From: Pirellula sp.
GTDB lineage: Bacteria > Planctomycetota > Planctomycetia > Pirellulales > PNKZ01
DNA: 64,000 nt
Assembly (NCBI GenBank): GCA_013822735.1
Contig: PNKZ01000008.1
Span: forward strand, 1-64,000
Reading direction: 5' to 3'
Every line of letters begins with the position of its first letter. Positions within the stretch are counted from its first letter, which is position 1. A program made the translations under genes and the position numbers. The notes beneath the pieces are model-generated. The model worked only from the letters and a program-made list of their open reading frames with translations. It searched no databases and had not been told where the DNA came from. This document shows, piece by piece, positions 35,073-45,725 of this stretch.

Positions 35073-35486
35073 AATATGCCGCATTCTCGTGCGCCGCACG
35101 GCATATTTGCTGCGCGCCGCGCCCGGTCCGATTTTCGCCCCAAGCGCGGCAGTGCGCGAGGTTGCGCAGTGCGCTCGACGCGGCGGTTGCCGACCGGCGC
35201 CGCAAGCGGCAATTCGCACCGGTCGCCGCGCCGCACTTCGACGTAAGTCCTCGAACCGCGCTCGCCCTCCAGCGCACTAAGTTCCCCCCGTAGTGCGCTC
35301 CCTTGTTACCAAGCGTTCCGACGCGCACAACCGACCCCCAATTGTGCGCAGAACGCCGAAAGAGTGCGCACCACTTACGTCGATTTCGCAGCGCCACAAC
35401 ACTCCTCCCCACGCAGCGTGAACGGAAAAATTGCGCCCAATTCTCCCCGATCCGCCGGCCCAATTTCCAGAGCAGATTGGGCCGGC
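35073..35486. repeat. Hairpin-dense non-coding region, second GTAAGT/TGCGCA cluster
   Basis: Perfect stems: AATATGCCG 35073-35081 / CGGCATATT 35099-35107; an outer pair TCGACGTAAGT 35238-35248 / ACTTACGTCGA 35373-35383 enclosing AGCGCACTA 35271-35279 / TAGTGCGCT 35291-35299 and GCGCACAA 35323-35330 / TTGTGCGC 35342-35349; and GCCGGCCCAAT 35454-35464 / ATTGGGCCGGC 35476-35486. The region lies between the Rieske and TylF-like genes, which are divergent. The stem words match those of the block at 28366. Confidence 0.75.
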
Positions 35487-35514
35487 CGCCATTTTGCCGG
35501 AGTGCCCGCCAAGA

Positions 35515-35610
35515 TCTCCGCGTCTCCGCGTCTCCCGTCTCCCGTCTCCGCGTCTCCGCGTCTCCCGTCTCCCGTCTCCCGTCTCCGCGTCTCCCTGTCT
35601 CCTCCCGCCG
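35515..35610. repeat. CTCCGCGTCTCCCGTC-type short tandem repeat
   Basis: Six- to eight-base units (TCTCCGCG and TCTCCCG) alternate for about 95 bp in the upstream region of the TylF-like gene. Frames crossing it code low-complexity Ser/Arg/Pro and are not real. The run is polypyrimidine on the plus strand. Confidence 0.75.
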
Positions 35611-35695
35611 CCGGTTCCCGTTCCTCCGTCAAGCGATTTCCGTTAAGATCGCCACCGTTCGCAATCGGTCACTTCCTGGCAAAGGATCGTCCACT

Positions 35696-36550
35696 TTGGC
35701 AACTCTCTTTCAACGCCTTAATCGTAAGCTGCAGGCCTGGTGGAAACTGAACCGTTTCCCCGACCAAGCATTGCAGGCCATCGACGACGTGCCGGCGAAG
35801 ATTCAAGCGCAAATCGAGTCGCAACTCTTTGCCCGCTACGACCAATGGCGACCGGAAATTAACATCGCGCCGCTCACCGATCCGCTCGACGGCAAAGTCT
35901 TCGACTACCCGGAACGGTTGAACCGCATCAAGTATCTCGTCGCGCAAACGCTCACGTCGTCGGTCGACTACATTACCGCCACGCGCATCGAGGGCGACAT
36001 CGTCGAGTTCGGCGTCGGCAGCGGCTGGACGTCGGCCGTGTTGTCGCGCAGCATGCAGCATGCGGCCCGGCGGCGGATGCATTTGTTCGATAGTTTCGAA
36101 GGGCTCCCCGTGTCGGCGTCGACCGTCGATCAGGCAAGCCCGATGGTCAAGAGCGGCATCTGGGGAGGCGGCACGTGCAATTGGGGCATCACCCCGGAAC
36201 AGCTCTTGCGCATGCTGCGCAATGAATTCCCGTCGGTCGACGTGGAAATCTACAAAGGCTGGTTTTCCGACACGATGAGCCGCATCCCGGCAGGCACTAA
36301 AGTCGCGATGGCGCACATCGATTGCGACCTCTATCAATCGACGCGCGACGTCATCGACCACCTGCTCTCGAACCGCATGCTCTCGAAGGGGGCGATCTTG
36401 CTCTTCGACGATTGGACCTGCAACCAATGCGACCCCGACATGGGCCAGCAACGCGCCTGGCGCGAGGCCGTGGAAACCTACGGCATTAAGTACATGGACT
36501 ACGGCTTCTACTCCCACGCCGGCAAACGATTCATCTACCACGGCCACTGA
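35696..36550 (+). CDS. TylF/macrocin O-methyltransferase-like SAM methyltransferase
   Basis: The 284-aa product is read from TTG 35696, preceded by AAAGGAT; no ATG is in frame near the domain, and the frame upstream crosses a tandem repeat. The sequence has the TylF family marks: EFGVGSGWTSAVLSRSM (SAM-binding, about 102-118), LFDSFEGLPV, KVAMAHIDCDLYQSTRDVID (metal- and substrate-binding Asp) and LLFDDWTCNQCD. Members O-methylate sugars on natural products or glycans. There is no antibiotic gene cluster around it, so a surface glycan substrate is more likely. A related, broken copy lies at 47224. Confidence 0.85.
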   Translation: MATLFQRLNRKLQAWWKLNRFPDQALQAIDDVPAKIQAQIESQLFARYDQWRPEINIAPLTDPLDGKVFDYPERLNRIKYLVAQTLTSSVDYITATRIEGDIVEFGVGSGWTSAVLSRSMQHAARRRMHLFDSFEGLPVSASTVDQASPMVKSGIWGGGTCNWGITPEQLLRMLRNEFPSVDVEIYKGWFSDTMSRIPAGTKVAMAHIDCDLYQSTRDVIDHLLSNRMLSKGAILLFDDWTCNQCDPDMGQQRAWREAVETYGIKYMDYGFYSHAGKRFIYHGH

Positions 36551-36669
36551 TTAATTTGTGGTGCACCGGCGGACGCTTGACCATCGAATACTAGCCCCGC
36601 TCTCGCAAGCGAGGGGACGCTCTGTATTTCACCACAGAGCCACGGAGACAAGGAGAAGAGAGTAAAAAG

Positions 36670-36815
36670 CTCCCTCTCTCCTCGTCTCCCTCTCACCTCG
36701 TCTCCCTCTCACCTCGTCTCCCTCTCTCCTCGTCTCCCTCTCTCCTCGTCTCCCTCTCTCCTCGTCTCCCTCTCTCCTCGTCTCCCTCTCCCGTCGTCTC
36801 CCTCTCTCCTCCCTG
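36670..36815. repeat. 16-bp tandem repeat array (eight full units)
   Basis: The unit CTCCCTCTCTCCTCGT, with CTCCCTCTCACCTCGT and CTCCCTCTCCCGTCGT variants, is repeated head to tail from 36670 to 36797 with a partial ninth unit. It is flanked by CACCACAGAGCCACGGAGA and by TCTCTGCGGTTCAATCACC, words typical of a dispersed bacterial repeat. It lies between the TylF-like and carbonic-anhydrase-like genes. Reading frames through it are not genes. Confidence 0.9.
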
Positions 36816-36853
36816 CGTCTCTGCGGTTCAATCACCACGCCGCAGCGGCAGTA

Positions 36854-37702
36854 CTACGAAAAACTCCGCACCACCAGCCGGCGATCGATCGCCTGCAGCT
36901 CCCGCGCATGTTGCGCGGCAAACAGATCCAAGCATTCCAGCGTTCCCTCGCTGATCCGTGCCGGGTCGCGCATCACGAACCAGCTGACGTCCTCGCTATA
37001 CGGAGGACCGGTCAGCGAGCCTTCGTAGTGGTACCAGTTCACCAAGTCGGCCTTCTTCGGCTCCAGCATCGGAAAGAAATGGTACGGCGCGATGTTCACC
37101 GACTCCGGCGGCACATGATCGCCATGGCCGCAATCCTCGTCGGCTGCGTCGGCCGGCTTTCCCTTTTTGCCGGCCGCGGGGGCGGGCTTCGGCGATAGCT
37201 GCGCGGCCAATTGCCGCAATCCGCCGGTCGTTTCGCCCGTCGATTCGCGGGCCTCGAGCAAGCGATACAGAATTCCGATCACCAACTTCGGCGGCGCTTC
37301 GGGATACACGAGCGTCTGACAATTCGGTCCGGCGCAGCCCGCGTGCGTCCCCTTTTTGTCTTTCCGTTTCTTGTCGGCCCGCTCGCTCTCGGCGGCAATG
37401 TAGGGAACGTGCACCAGGTGGATTTCGAAGTCGTGCGGATCGTCATTGCCGACGACATGTTCCGACTCAGTGTGAATATGCACCTGCAGCAGTTTCCAGT
37501 CGATGTCGCGAAACCGCACCGACGCCCGCCCCGGATCATCGATCGCCAGGATCGGATGATCGGTCTCCAACTTCGCAAACCGCCCCGTAAACGACTCCCG
37601 GGCTCCATAACGAATGGTCATGAGCGCAGCCGGATCCGCCAGCGGCAAGGCCTGCTCGGCAACTAAATGAATCGGCGACTGACGCGTACCGATAACGGGC
37701 AT
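36854..37702 (-). CDS. Alpha-carbonic-anhydrase-like protein
   Basis: This 282-aa protein has alpha-carbonic-anhydrase marks: RQSPIHL near the start, VHIHTESEHVVGNDDPHDFE with the first two zinc His and the active-site Glu, EIHLVH with the third zinc His, and WYHYEGSLTGPPYSEDVSWF (the SLTTPP loop). The enzyme would interconvert CO2 and bicarbonate. Oddities: the NxGHxF proton-shuttle segment (His64 in the human enzyme) is not found, the loop reads SLTGPP rather than SLTTPP, a Lys/Pro/Gly-rich insertion of about 50 residues sits in the middle, and no signal peptide is visible. Activity is therefore uncertain; it could be a binding-only relative. Confidence 0.75.
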   Translation of the reverse strand: MPVIGTRQSPIHLVAEQALPLADPAALMTIRYGARESFTGRFAKLETDHPILAIDDPGRASVRFRDIDWKLLQVHIHTESEHVVGNDDPHDFEIHLVHVPYIAAESERADKKRKDKKGTHAGCAGPNCQTLVYPEAPPKLVIGILYRLLEARESTGETTGGLRQLAAQLSPKPAPAAGKKGKPADAADEDCGHGDHVPPESVNIAPYHFFPMLEPKKADLVNWYHYEGSLTGPPYSEDVSWFVMRDPARISEGTLECLDLFAAQHARELQAIDRRLVVRSFS

Positions 37703-37806
37703 GAGGAAGCTCCTAGAAATGGTCCTTCAAAATACGCCGCGTAAACAATCCGAGGATGCGCCGGACCACGCGACGTGCGGGTCGCGAAGATGCCGGGCGT
37801 GCAAAC

Positions 37807-38268
37807 TCAATTTCTCGCTCGCAGCGTCCCCACCGACCGTTCCGCGTTCACCTTCCGGGCCGCGGCCGCCACTTCTTTCGTGACGATCGTTTGGCCGATC
37901 GGCGCGAGTGAGATGGCCGCCAGCTTCAGATGTTGAATGCCGAACGGGATGCCGATCACCGTAATAAAATTCGCCACGGCGGCGGTCACATGCCCGATGG
38001 CCAGCCAAAGGCCGGCGACGAGAAACCAAATGACGTTGCCGATCAACCCGAGCCCGCCGGTGCCGAGATCGTCCTGCCCGGTCAGCTCGCTCCGGCTAAT
38101 CGCTTCGCGCCCAAAGGGAAAAAACGTGAACTGCCCGATCACAAAACAAGACCGCGCCCAAGGAATGCCGACGACGGTGAGAAAGGCAATCGCCCCGACC
38201 AACCACCAAGCGAGCCCCATGACCACGCCGCCAAGAATGAACCACAGAAAGTTACCGATGGCGCTCAA
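37807..38268 (-). CDS. YccF-domain inner membrane protein
   Basis: The 153-aa product is read from TTG 38268, preceded by GAGGATT at an 8-nt distance. This matches the length of YccF (about 148 aa) better than the upstream ATG at 38361. It has two similar membrane repeats, each with the YccF motif ending in VVGIPW or VIGIPFGIQHLKL. The function in other bacteria is unknown. It is a single gene facing the small membrane protein gene at 38371. Confidence 0.85.
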   Translation of the reverse strand: MSAIGNFLWFILGGVVMGLAWWLVGAIAFLTVVGIPWARSCFVIGQFTFFPFGREAISRSELTGQDDLGTGGLGLIGNVIWFLVAGLWLAIGHVTAAVANFITVIGIPFGIQHLKLAAISLAPIGQTIVTKEVAAAARKVNAERSVGTLRARN

Positions 38269-38370
38269 TGCTGAATCCTCATGAAGGCCAGATGTTATTC
38301 CGTCGGTGGCACGAAAACCTTGTTGAGAAGCGGAGCGGGCGTGAAACAATAACCGTGTCACCGCACTCCG

Positions 38371-38916
38371 CTAGGCGCGAAACACTTGTGGCAGCGGCTT
38401 CTTAAAATCCACGGAAGATGTCTTTGCAAGCAGATAAAGAAGCCCCACTGCAATGAACGCAAGGGCGATGTATCGCACTGTTTGAGAAGTCGACAAGTGA
38501 AACAACTGGCAATACACCACAAACAGCGTTTGCAGTATCAGAAGCCCAACTGTAATGCTCGCCGGCAACATAAATGCGTTACCCGGCCGAAAAACGATCG
38601 CATCCAATGCTCGTGATTCCCAAACGACTCCCACCTGCCCGAGTTGCGTCAAGTGATCTTCAAGTTGACGCAAATACATGGAAACGAGTCCCATTTTGCC
38701 GTTAATCGCAATTAACTCGAAAAAGAGCACGAGATAGGCGGAGCCGACGGCGAATGCAAATACTCGACTTTGCCAAACACGCTCATTGAAAAATGCGTAC
38801 GCGATTACAAATAGCAATTCTAAGGCGATTACGAGGACGAACTGCCTCATCTCCAAATTTAGCACTTGCTCTTTGCGGCTGGCAAACTCCTGAAGGAGCG
38901 CTTCTTGATTATTCAT
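38371..38916 (-). CDS. Small membrane protein of unknown function, AT-richer than neighbours
   Basis: This 181-aa protein has about four hydrophobic segments (FVLVIALELLFVIAYAFF, VFAFAVGSAYLVLFFELIAI, ASITVGLLILQTLFVVYCQL, YIALAFIAVGLLYLLA). I know no family. The base composition looks lower in G+C than the genes on either side. It is 8 bp downstream of the gene at 38925 on the same strand, so they are probably co-transcribed. Confidence 0.72.
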   Translation of the reverse strand: MNNQEALLQEFASRKEQVLNLEMRQFVLVIALELLFVIAYAFFNERVWQSRVFAFAVGSAYLVLFFELIAINGKMGLVSMYLRQLEDHLTQLGQVGVVWESRALDAIVFRPGNAFMLPASITVGLLILQTLFVVYCQLFHLSTSQTVRYIALAFIAVGLLYLLAKTSSVDFKKPLPQVFRA

Positions 38917-38924
38917 ACGATTCG

Positions 38925-39797
38925 CTACTTCCTTGTCACTGAGGTTCTGTCGGTCACCTTAGCAAACAACGAGTTCCAATATCCCGTGGCCGACTTCCCA
39001 TATGCAAGCGCGACGCGACGCACAATTCGCCGCGACAGTAAGAATTGTTTCTGCACCGTCCGCAATTTATGAAAGCAGAGTACTCCCAGCAGCCCTTCAA
39101 CAAGGAATTGATAAACCGCGTATCCGTAGAGAAATACAAGCAGCGACGCAAAAAGCCAACGCGCCCAAAACCACAAAGCGAAATCCGGCGATTTAGGAAG
39201 AGTAAACGAGTAGAAACTGATGAAGACGACAAGAATCATCCACAGAAGCGTAACGACACCGCGATTGCCGTTTGCCAGCCCTTTGACGTCAGCCCGCCAA
39301 TCATCCCACCCCAACCAACCGACATCCCTAAGCCGCGTGCCTCTTTGAAACGGAGGATCGCCGACAACTTCCAAGATCGCGGGATCGATTCTGTGGTGCA
39401 CAAACTTTGAAATCGCCATGATCCAACAACTCTGCGAGACGGCATGTATCAGAATACAGGCGTTTAGAAACGCAAATAGAAACACGACGGGCTCCGGCAC
39501 GCCCTCGAAATCGGCCGCTAAGCCTTTAGTAGCGACAAAACCAATCGCGGCATACACCGCGGATAAATACAGCGTGATAGTGCGGTCCAGACGTTTGTTG
39601 TAGTCGACGAGTTCATTAAGTCGTTGAGTGCGCTCATGCAGAAGCGCAGTCAGTTTGGCTTTGGTACGATCATCCCCTTGTCCGCCCTGTGGCCCCTTGC
39701 GGCCCATTTCGTCTTCCTCTTCTCGTCCGCCGGAACCAACGGAATCAAAAGCCTCGTCGCCAGGCTTTGACTCATGGGCATTTTCGTCGGAAAACAT
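38925..39797 (-). CDS. Membrane protein of unknown function, AT-richer
   Basis: The 290-aa product is read from ATG 39797, preceded by GGGAGG six bases upstream. The frame extends to 39899 but there it overlaps comM. It has a charged, Gly-rich soluble N-terminus (about 1-60), then about four membrane segments (TITLYLSAVYAAIGFVAT, PVVFLFAFLNACILIHAV, VVTLLWMILVVFISFYSF, WLFASLLVFLYGYAVYQF). There is no recognised family. With the downstream gene it forms an AT-richer two-gene unit, which might mark acquired DNA. Confidence 0.72.
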   Translation of the reverse strand: MFSDENAHESKPGDEAFDSVGSGGREEEDEMGRKGPQGGQGDDRTKAKLTALLHERTQRLNELVDYNKRLDRTITLYLSAVYAAIGFVATKGLAADFEGVPEPVVFLFAFLNACILIHAVSQSCWIMAISKFVHHRIDPAILEVVGDPPFQRGTRLRDVGWLGWDDWRADVKGLANGNRGVVTLLWMILVVFISFYSFTLPKSPDFALWFWARWLFASLLVFLYGYAVYQFLVEGLLGVLCFHKLRTVQKQFLLSRRIVRRVALAYGKSATGYWNSLFAKVTDRTSVTRK

Positions 39798-39882
39798 GCG
39801 AGCCCTCCCGCAAAATGGAACACGACGCCAAATCAAACGAGGCGACTTAACGATAAACCGTATCGCCAACGCATTCCTTAAC

Positions 39883-41439
39883 TCACTTCCATAATTCACG
39901 ATCCAGTAAACGATAATTAACAGCCTCGCCTACATGCTCCGCTTGGATCGTCGCGCAGCCTGCGAGGTCGGCGATGGTTCTGGCCACTCTTAAAATCTTA
40001 TCGTGGGCGCGGGCCGAGAAGCCGAGTTCGGTCATGCAGCTCTTCAGCAAGATGCCCGCGTCTTTGTCGAGCGGGCAGTGTTGGCGGATTTGGCGGTTCG
40101 ACATTTGGCCGTTGTAATGGGCCCGGCCGCCGGCCAAGCGCTTCGCCTGCACCGCGCGGGCCTGATTCACCGCGGTTCGCATCTCGGCGCTCGTGAGGCC
40201 GGGCGTCGTCGCGGAGAGTTCCTTAAAGGCCACGGCCGGCACTTCGATTTGAATGTCGATCCGGTCGAGCAACGGGCCGGAGATTTTCGACATGTACCGT
40301 TCGATCTGCGGCACCGTGCAATTGCAGCGGCGGCGGGCGTCGTTGCGGTAGCCGCAGGGGCAGGGGTTGAGCGCGGCAACCAGCATGAAGTGGGCCGGGA
40401 ACGTCGTGCTGTTTAAGGCCCGCGAGATGGTGACCGTGCCGTCTTCCATCGGCTGCCGCAAGACTTCGAGCGTGCGACGGTTGAACTCGGGAAGCTCGTC
40501 GAGGAATAAAACCCCGTGATTTGCGAGCGATATCTCGCCGGGCGCGGGGGTGCTGCCGCCGCCGACGAGCCCGGCGTCGCTGATGGTATGGTGCGGATTG
40601 CGAAACGGTCGCGTGGCAAGTACCGGCTGACCGGAGGGCAACAGCCCCATCGCACTATAAATGCGGCTGGTCTCGATCGACTCCTCCGGCGTGAGCTCCG
40701 GCAGCACCGTCGGCAGGCGCTTCGCGAGCATCGTTTTGCCGGAGCCCGGCGGCCCGACCATCAGCAGATTATGCGAACCGGCGGCGGCGATCATCATCGC
40801 GCGCTTCGCCGATTCCTGGCCCCGGACGTCGGCGTAATCGACTTCGTAATTGCCGTACGACGCGAACCATTTCTGCAGGCTCGTGGGCGTGGGATCGATC
40901 GCCACTTGCTGCGAAAGAAAGGCCGCGGCTTGCGTGAGGCTCGAGATCGGAAACACTTCGACCTTCGCCACCACGGCCGCTTCCTGGGCATTTTCGGCGG
41001 GCACGATGAGCCCGCGCAGCGCGTGGCCGTTGGACGAGGCGCGTTGTTCGGCGGCCGCAATGGCCATGGAAAGCGAACCTTTGATCGGCCGCGCGGCGCC
41101 GTCCATCGCAAGCTCGCCCACGACGGCGAATTCCCCGAGTGCGTCCCCCGCGATTTGCCCCGAGGCGGCCAACAGCCCGAGCGCGATCGGCAGATCGAAC
41201 GACGCGGCATGCTTCGGCACATCGGCCGGGGCGAGATTGATGACGATGCGATCCTCGGGCTTTTGGTAGCCGGAGTTCACCAGGGCCCGTTCGATGCGAT
41301 GCACGCTTTCGCGCACGGCCGCTTCAGGCAGGCCGACGAGCACGGTTTTCGGCAGGGCGCCGGCCGAGACGTCGACTTCGACTTCCACGGGTACGGCGTC
41401 GATGCCGACGAGCGTGAACGTATGTAACTTGGCCAGCAT
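39883..41439 (-). CDS. comM: ComM/YifB-type Mg-chelatase-like AAA+ ATPase
   Basis: This 518-aa protein has a Lon-like N-terminal domain (about 1-165, LHTFTLVGIDAVPVEVEVDV, NLAPADVPKHAASFDLPIAL). The AAA+ core has Walker A VGPPGSGKTMLAKRLP (about 223-238), Walker B VLFLDELPEF and a Cys motif NPCPCGYRN...CNC. YifB/ComM proteins are linked to branch migration and DNA uptake in other bacteria. The start ATG 41439 and the length are standard. The gene is divergent from the rRNA region. The gene symbol follows family usage and does not prove a role in transformation here. Confidence 0.93.
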   Translation of the reverse strand: MLAKLHTFTLVGIDAVPVEVEVDVSAGALPKTVLVGLPEAAVRESVHRIERALVNSGYQKPEDRIVINLAPADVPKHAASFDLPIALGLLAASGQIAGDALGEFAVVGELAMDGAARPIKGSLSMAIAAAEQRASSNGHALRGLIVPAENAQEAAVVAKVEVFPISSLTQAAAFLSQQVAIDPTPTSLQKWFASYGNYEVDYADVRGQESAKRAMMIAAAGSHNLLMVGPPGSGKTMLAKRLPTVLPELTPEESIETSRIYSAMGLLPSGQPVLATRPFRNPHHTISDAGLVGGGSTPAPGEISLANHGVLFLDELPEFNRRTLEVLRQPMEDGTVTISRALNSTTFPAHFMLVAALNPCPCGYRNDARRRCNCTVPQIERYMSKISGPLLDRIDIQIEVPAVAFKELSATTPGLTSAEMRTAVNQARAVQAKRLAGGRAHYNGQMSNRQIRQHCPLDKDAGILLKSCMTELGFSARAHDKILRVARTIADLAGCATIQAEHVGEAVNYRLLDRELWK

Positions 41440-41653
41440 TCCGAGCCCGTTTTTTCGCGTTTTCCCTGCATTTTCACAGCTTCGCGTGTGTGCGAAGCCG
41501 ACCGCGCGCGGGGCCCGAACGTGCGGCCCGACACCCCTCGCGATAACGGTGCGGGCATTGTGACGATGCGCGCGGCGCGACGCAAATATTTCTCGCGTGG
41601 CGAGGGAATTCGCAATGATTGAGAACCACTACGCCGCCGGCTTTTTGCCCAGG

Positions 41654-41728
41654 GACGGCGGTTGCTGGGCTTTCGATGTTTGCGATCGGTGCGCGATTCG
41701 ATCGCGATAAAGCCCAGCGACGGCCGTC
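41654..41728. repeat. Long GCTGGGCTTT palindrome
   Basis: GACGGCGGTTGCTGGGCTTT (41654-41673) is the reverse complement of AAAGCCCAGCGACGGCCGTC (41709-41728) except at two positions. The middle adds GCGATCG / CGATCGC. The possible stem is about 27 bp. It lies in the comM-to-rRNA region and has no T-run next to it, so it does not look like a plain terminator. Confidence 0.65.
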
Positions 41729-41789
41729 GCCGGTGAACCACTAATCGCGATGTATGCTCGAACTCTACGAGCGCAAAATCCTCCGAAGG

Positions 41790-41947
41790 CGCAAGCTACA
41801 ACGCTCGCCGGCGCGTGCGAAGTTGCAGTGCTGCCGGCTGCGGAAATGCCGTAAATCACGGGCTGCCAGGAGTCTTTAGAAAAAATCCGTGAGCAGCCCG
41901 TTGACGAACGGCTAAGGTTTTGCGAGACTCCTGCCGATGTAGTTGCG
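41790..41947 (+). ncRNA. Candidate structured RNA or leader region upstream of the 23S promoter
   Basis: A closing stem CGCAAGCTAC (41790-41799) / GTAGTTGCG (41939-41947, one bulge) encloses two interleaved 9-bp pairs: ACGGGCTGC (41858-41866) with GCAGCCCGT (41893-41901), and CAGGAGTCT (41867-41875) with AGACTCCTG (41925-41933). The two cannot form at once easily because their 5' arms touch, so the element could switch. The strand is assumed from the rRNA direction. There is no known RNA family match that I can name. Confidence 0.35.
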
Positions 41948-42018
41948 TCTGCGGAACGAACAGGAGTGTTGGGAACGCGGTTGATTCGCGTCGTTCTCAA
42001 CGAAAAAAGTTCGCCTCC

Positions 42019-42047
42019 TTGACGAAACGAACGAAGTTTGGAATTAT
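42019..42047 (+). promoter_or_regulatory. Candidate sigma-70-type rRNA promoter
   Basis: TTGACG (42019-42024) and AATTAT (42042-42047) are 17 bp apart, a good -35/-10 pair about 580 bp upstream of 23S. A second TTGACG at 42051 has TAAGTT 17 bp later but is weaker. The pair precedes the leader with the boxA-like sequence. Confidence 0.5.
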
Positions 42048-42283
42048 TACTTGACGCGACCGAGACGAGCCGATAAGTTTGTCTCTTCGCAATGCAAGTG
42101 AGCTCGACGCAAGTTGAGTTCGACTTAGCCGAGTGAAGCCGAACGCAGAGTTGCGTGTTGAAGTAAGTTGTACGTGGGTGGTCAGAGATCGCGTTCTCGC
42201 GACTCACTGATGAATCGAGCCTTCGGGCTCCATGGCATCGGGGGTTGAATGAAGAACTCGGCCTCTGCCTACCGGCAGCTTAG

Positions 42284-42319
42284 TCAGCACCCGTCTTTGT
42301 GTCGGGTGCTGATTTCGTT
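42284..42319 (+). terminator. Terminator-like hairpin inside the rRNA leader
   Basis: TCAGCACCCG (42284-42293) / CGGGTGCTGA (42303-42312) is a perfect 10-bp stem with a 9-nt loop, followed by TTTCGTTT. It lies just 5' of the boxA-like element. It may be an attenuator or an upstream terminator; sequence alone does not decide. Confidence 0.5.
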
Positions 42320-42322
42320 TGG

Positions 42323-42335
42323 TCTTTGACAATTT
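42323..42335 (+). promoter_or_regulatory. boxA-like antitermination element
   Basis: TCTTTGACAATTT differs by one base from the rRNA boxA core region TCTTTAACAATTT of enterobacteria. It is in the correct orientation and lies about 290 bp upstream of 23S, as expected for Nus-dependent antitermination of rRNA transcription. Confidence 0.6.
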
Positions 42336-42625
42336 GGTTTGTGGTAATTTGTGGCATCTGAAAATTGACCACGTAGCCCTCGTCTAACCACGAGCGGTCA
42401 ACGAGTCAGTTCTTTCAAGGCACTTAGTATTACTCGACGGGCACGAACATGCTCCGGGCGGAAACGTCAGGCGTAGGTGAGTGTGCCGTCAAAAGATCAA
42501 AGATCGTTACGGTTGAGGCTAGTACCCTCAACTTTTAATAAGTGGCGGTCACAGGGTTTCAGCTTTCACCAAACTCAAAGCGGATTAGCTTCTGTTTTGA
42601 GCGAGGCAAGAACGTTGGATCAATG

Positions 42626-45539
<2,914 letters not shown>

Positions 45540-45690
45540 CATTTATTCAACGCTCTTGATCCTGTGACGTTCGTTAACGTTCTCGCGTTAGCAAACGTTG
45601 CGATTAATCCTAAGAGCCGGCCGCAAATTACCTAAAACCAAAATGATCTCACGAAACGCTGAAGAGTGTTAAGTGAGTAGACCAATCAAG

Positions 45691-45725
45691 CCGGCGGCGG
45701 TGAAATACCCGCCGCCGGTTTTTTT
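45691..45725 (+). terminator. GC-rich hairpin with T-run between 23S and 5S
   Basis: CCGGCGGCGG (45691-45700) / CCGCCGCCGG (45709-45718), a perfect 10-bp stem with an 8-nt loop, is followed by seven T residues that end at the 5S start. By form it is an intrinsic terminator, yet it lies upstream of 5S on the same strand. Either antitermination carries transcription past it, or it is used as a processing signal, or 5S has its own promoter. Confidence 0.7.

Noticed and set aside
35303-35695. N-terminal extension of the TylF-like gene
   Set aside because: The frame is open but reads through a tandem repeat and hairpin region with no methyltransferase similarity.
36629-36838. 69-aa minus-strand Arg/Glu repeat protein
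   Set aside because: A translation of the 16-bp tandem array, not a gene.
41629-42207. 192-aa minus-strand frame upstream of 23S
   Set aside because: No motifs, and it covers the candidate promoter and structured leader of the rRNA genes.
42241-42360. tRNA between leader elements
   Set aside because: I looked for a cloverleaf with T-loop GTTCRA and a CCA or acceptor pair; none fits.
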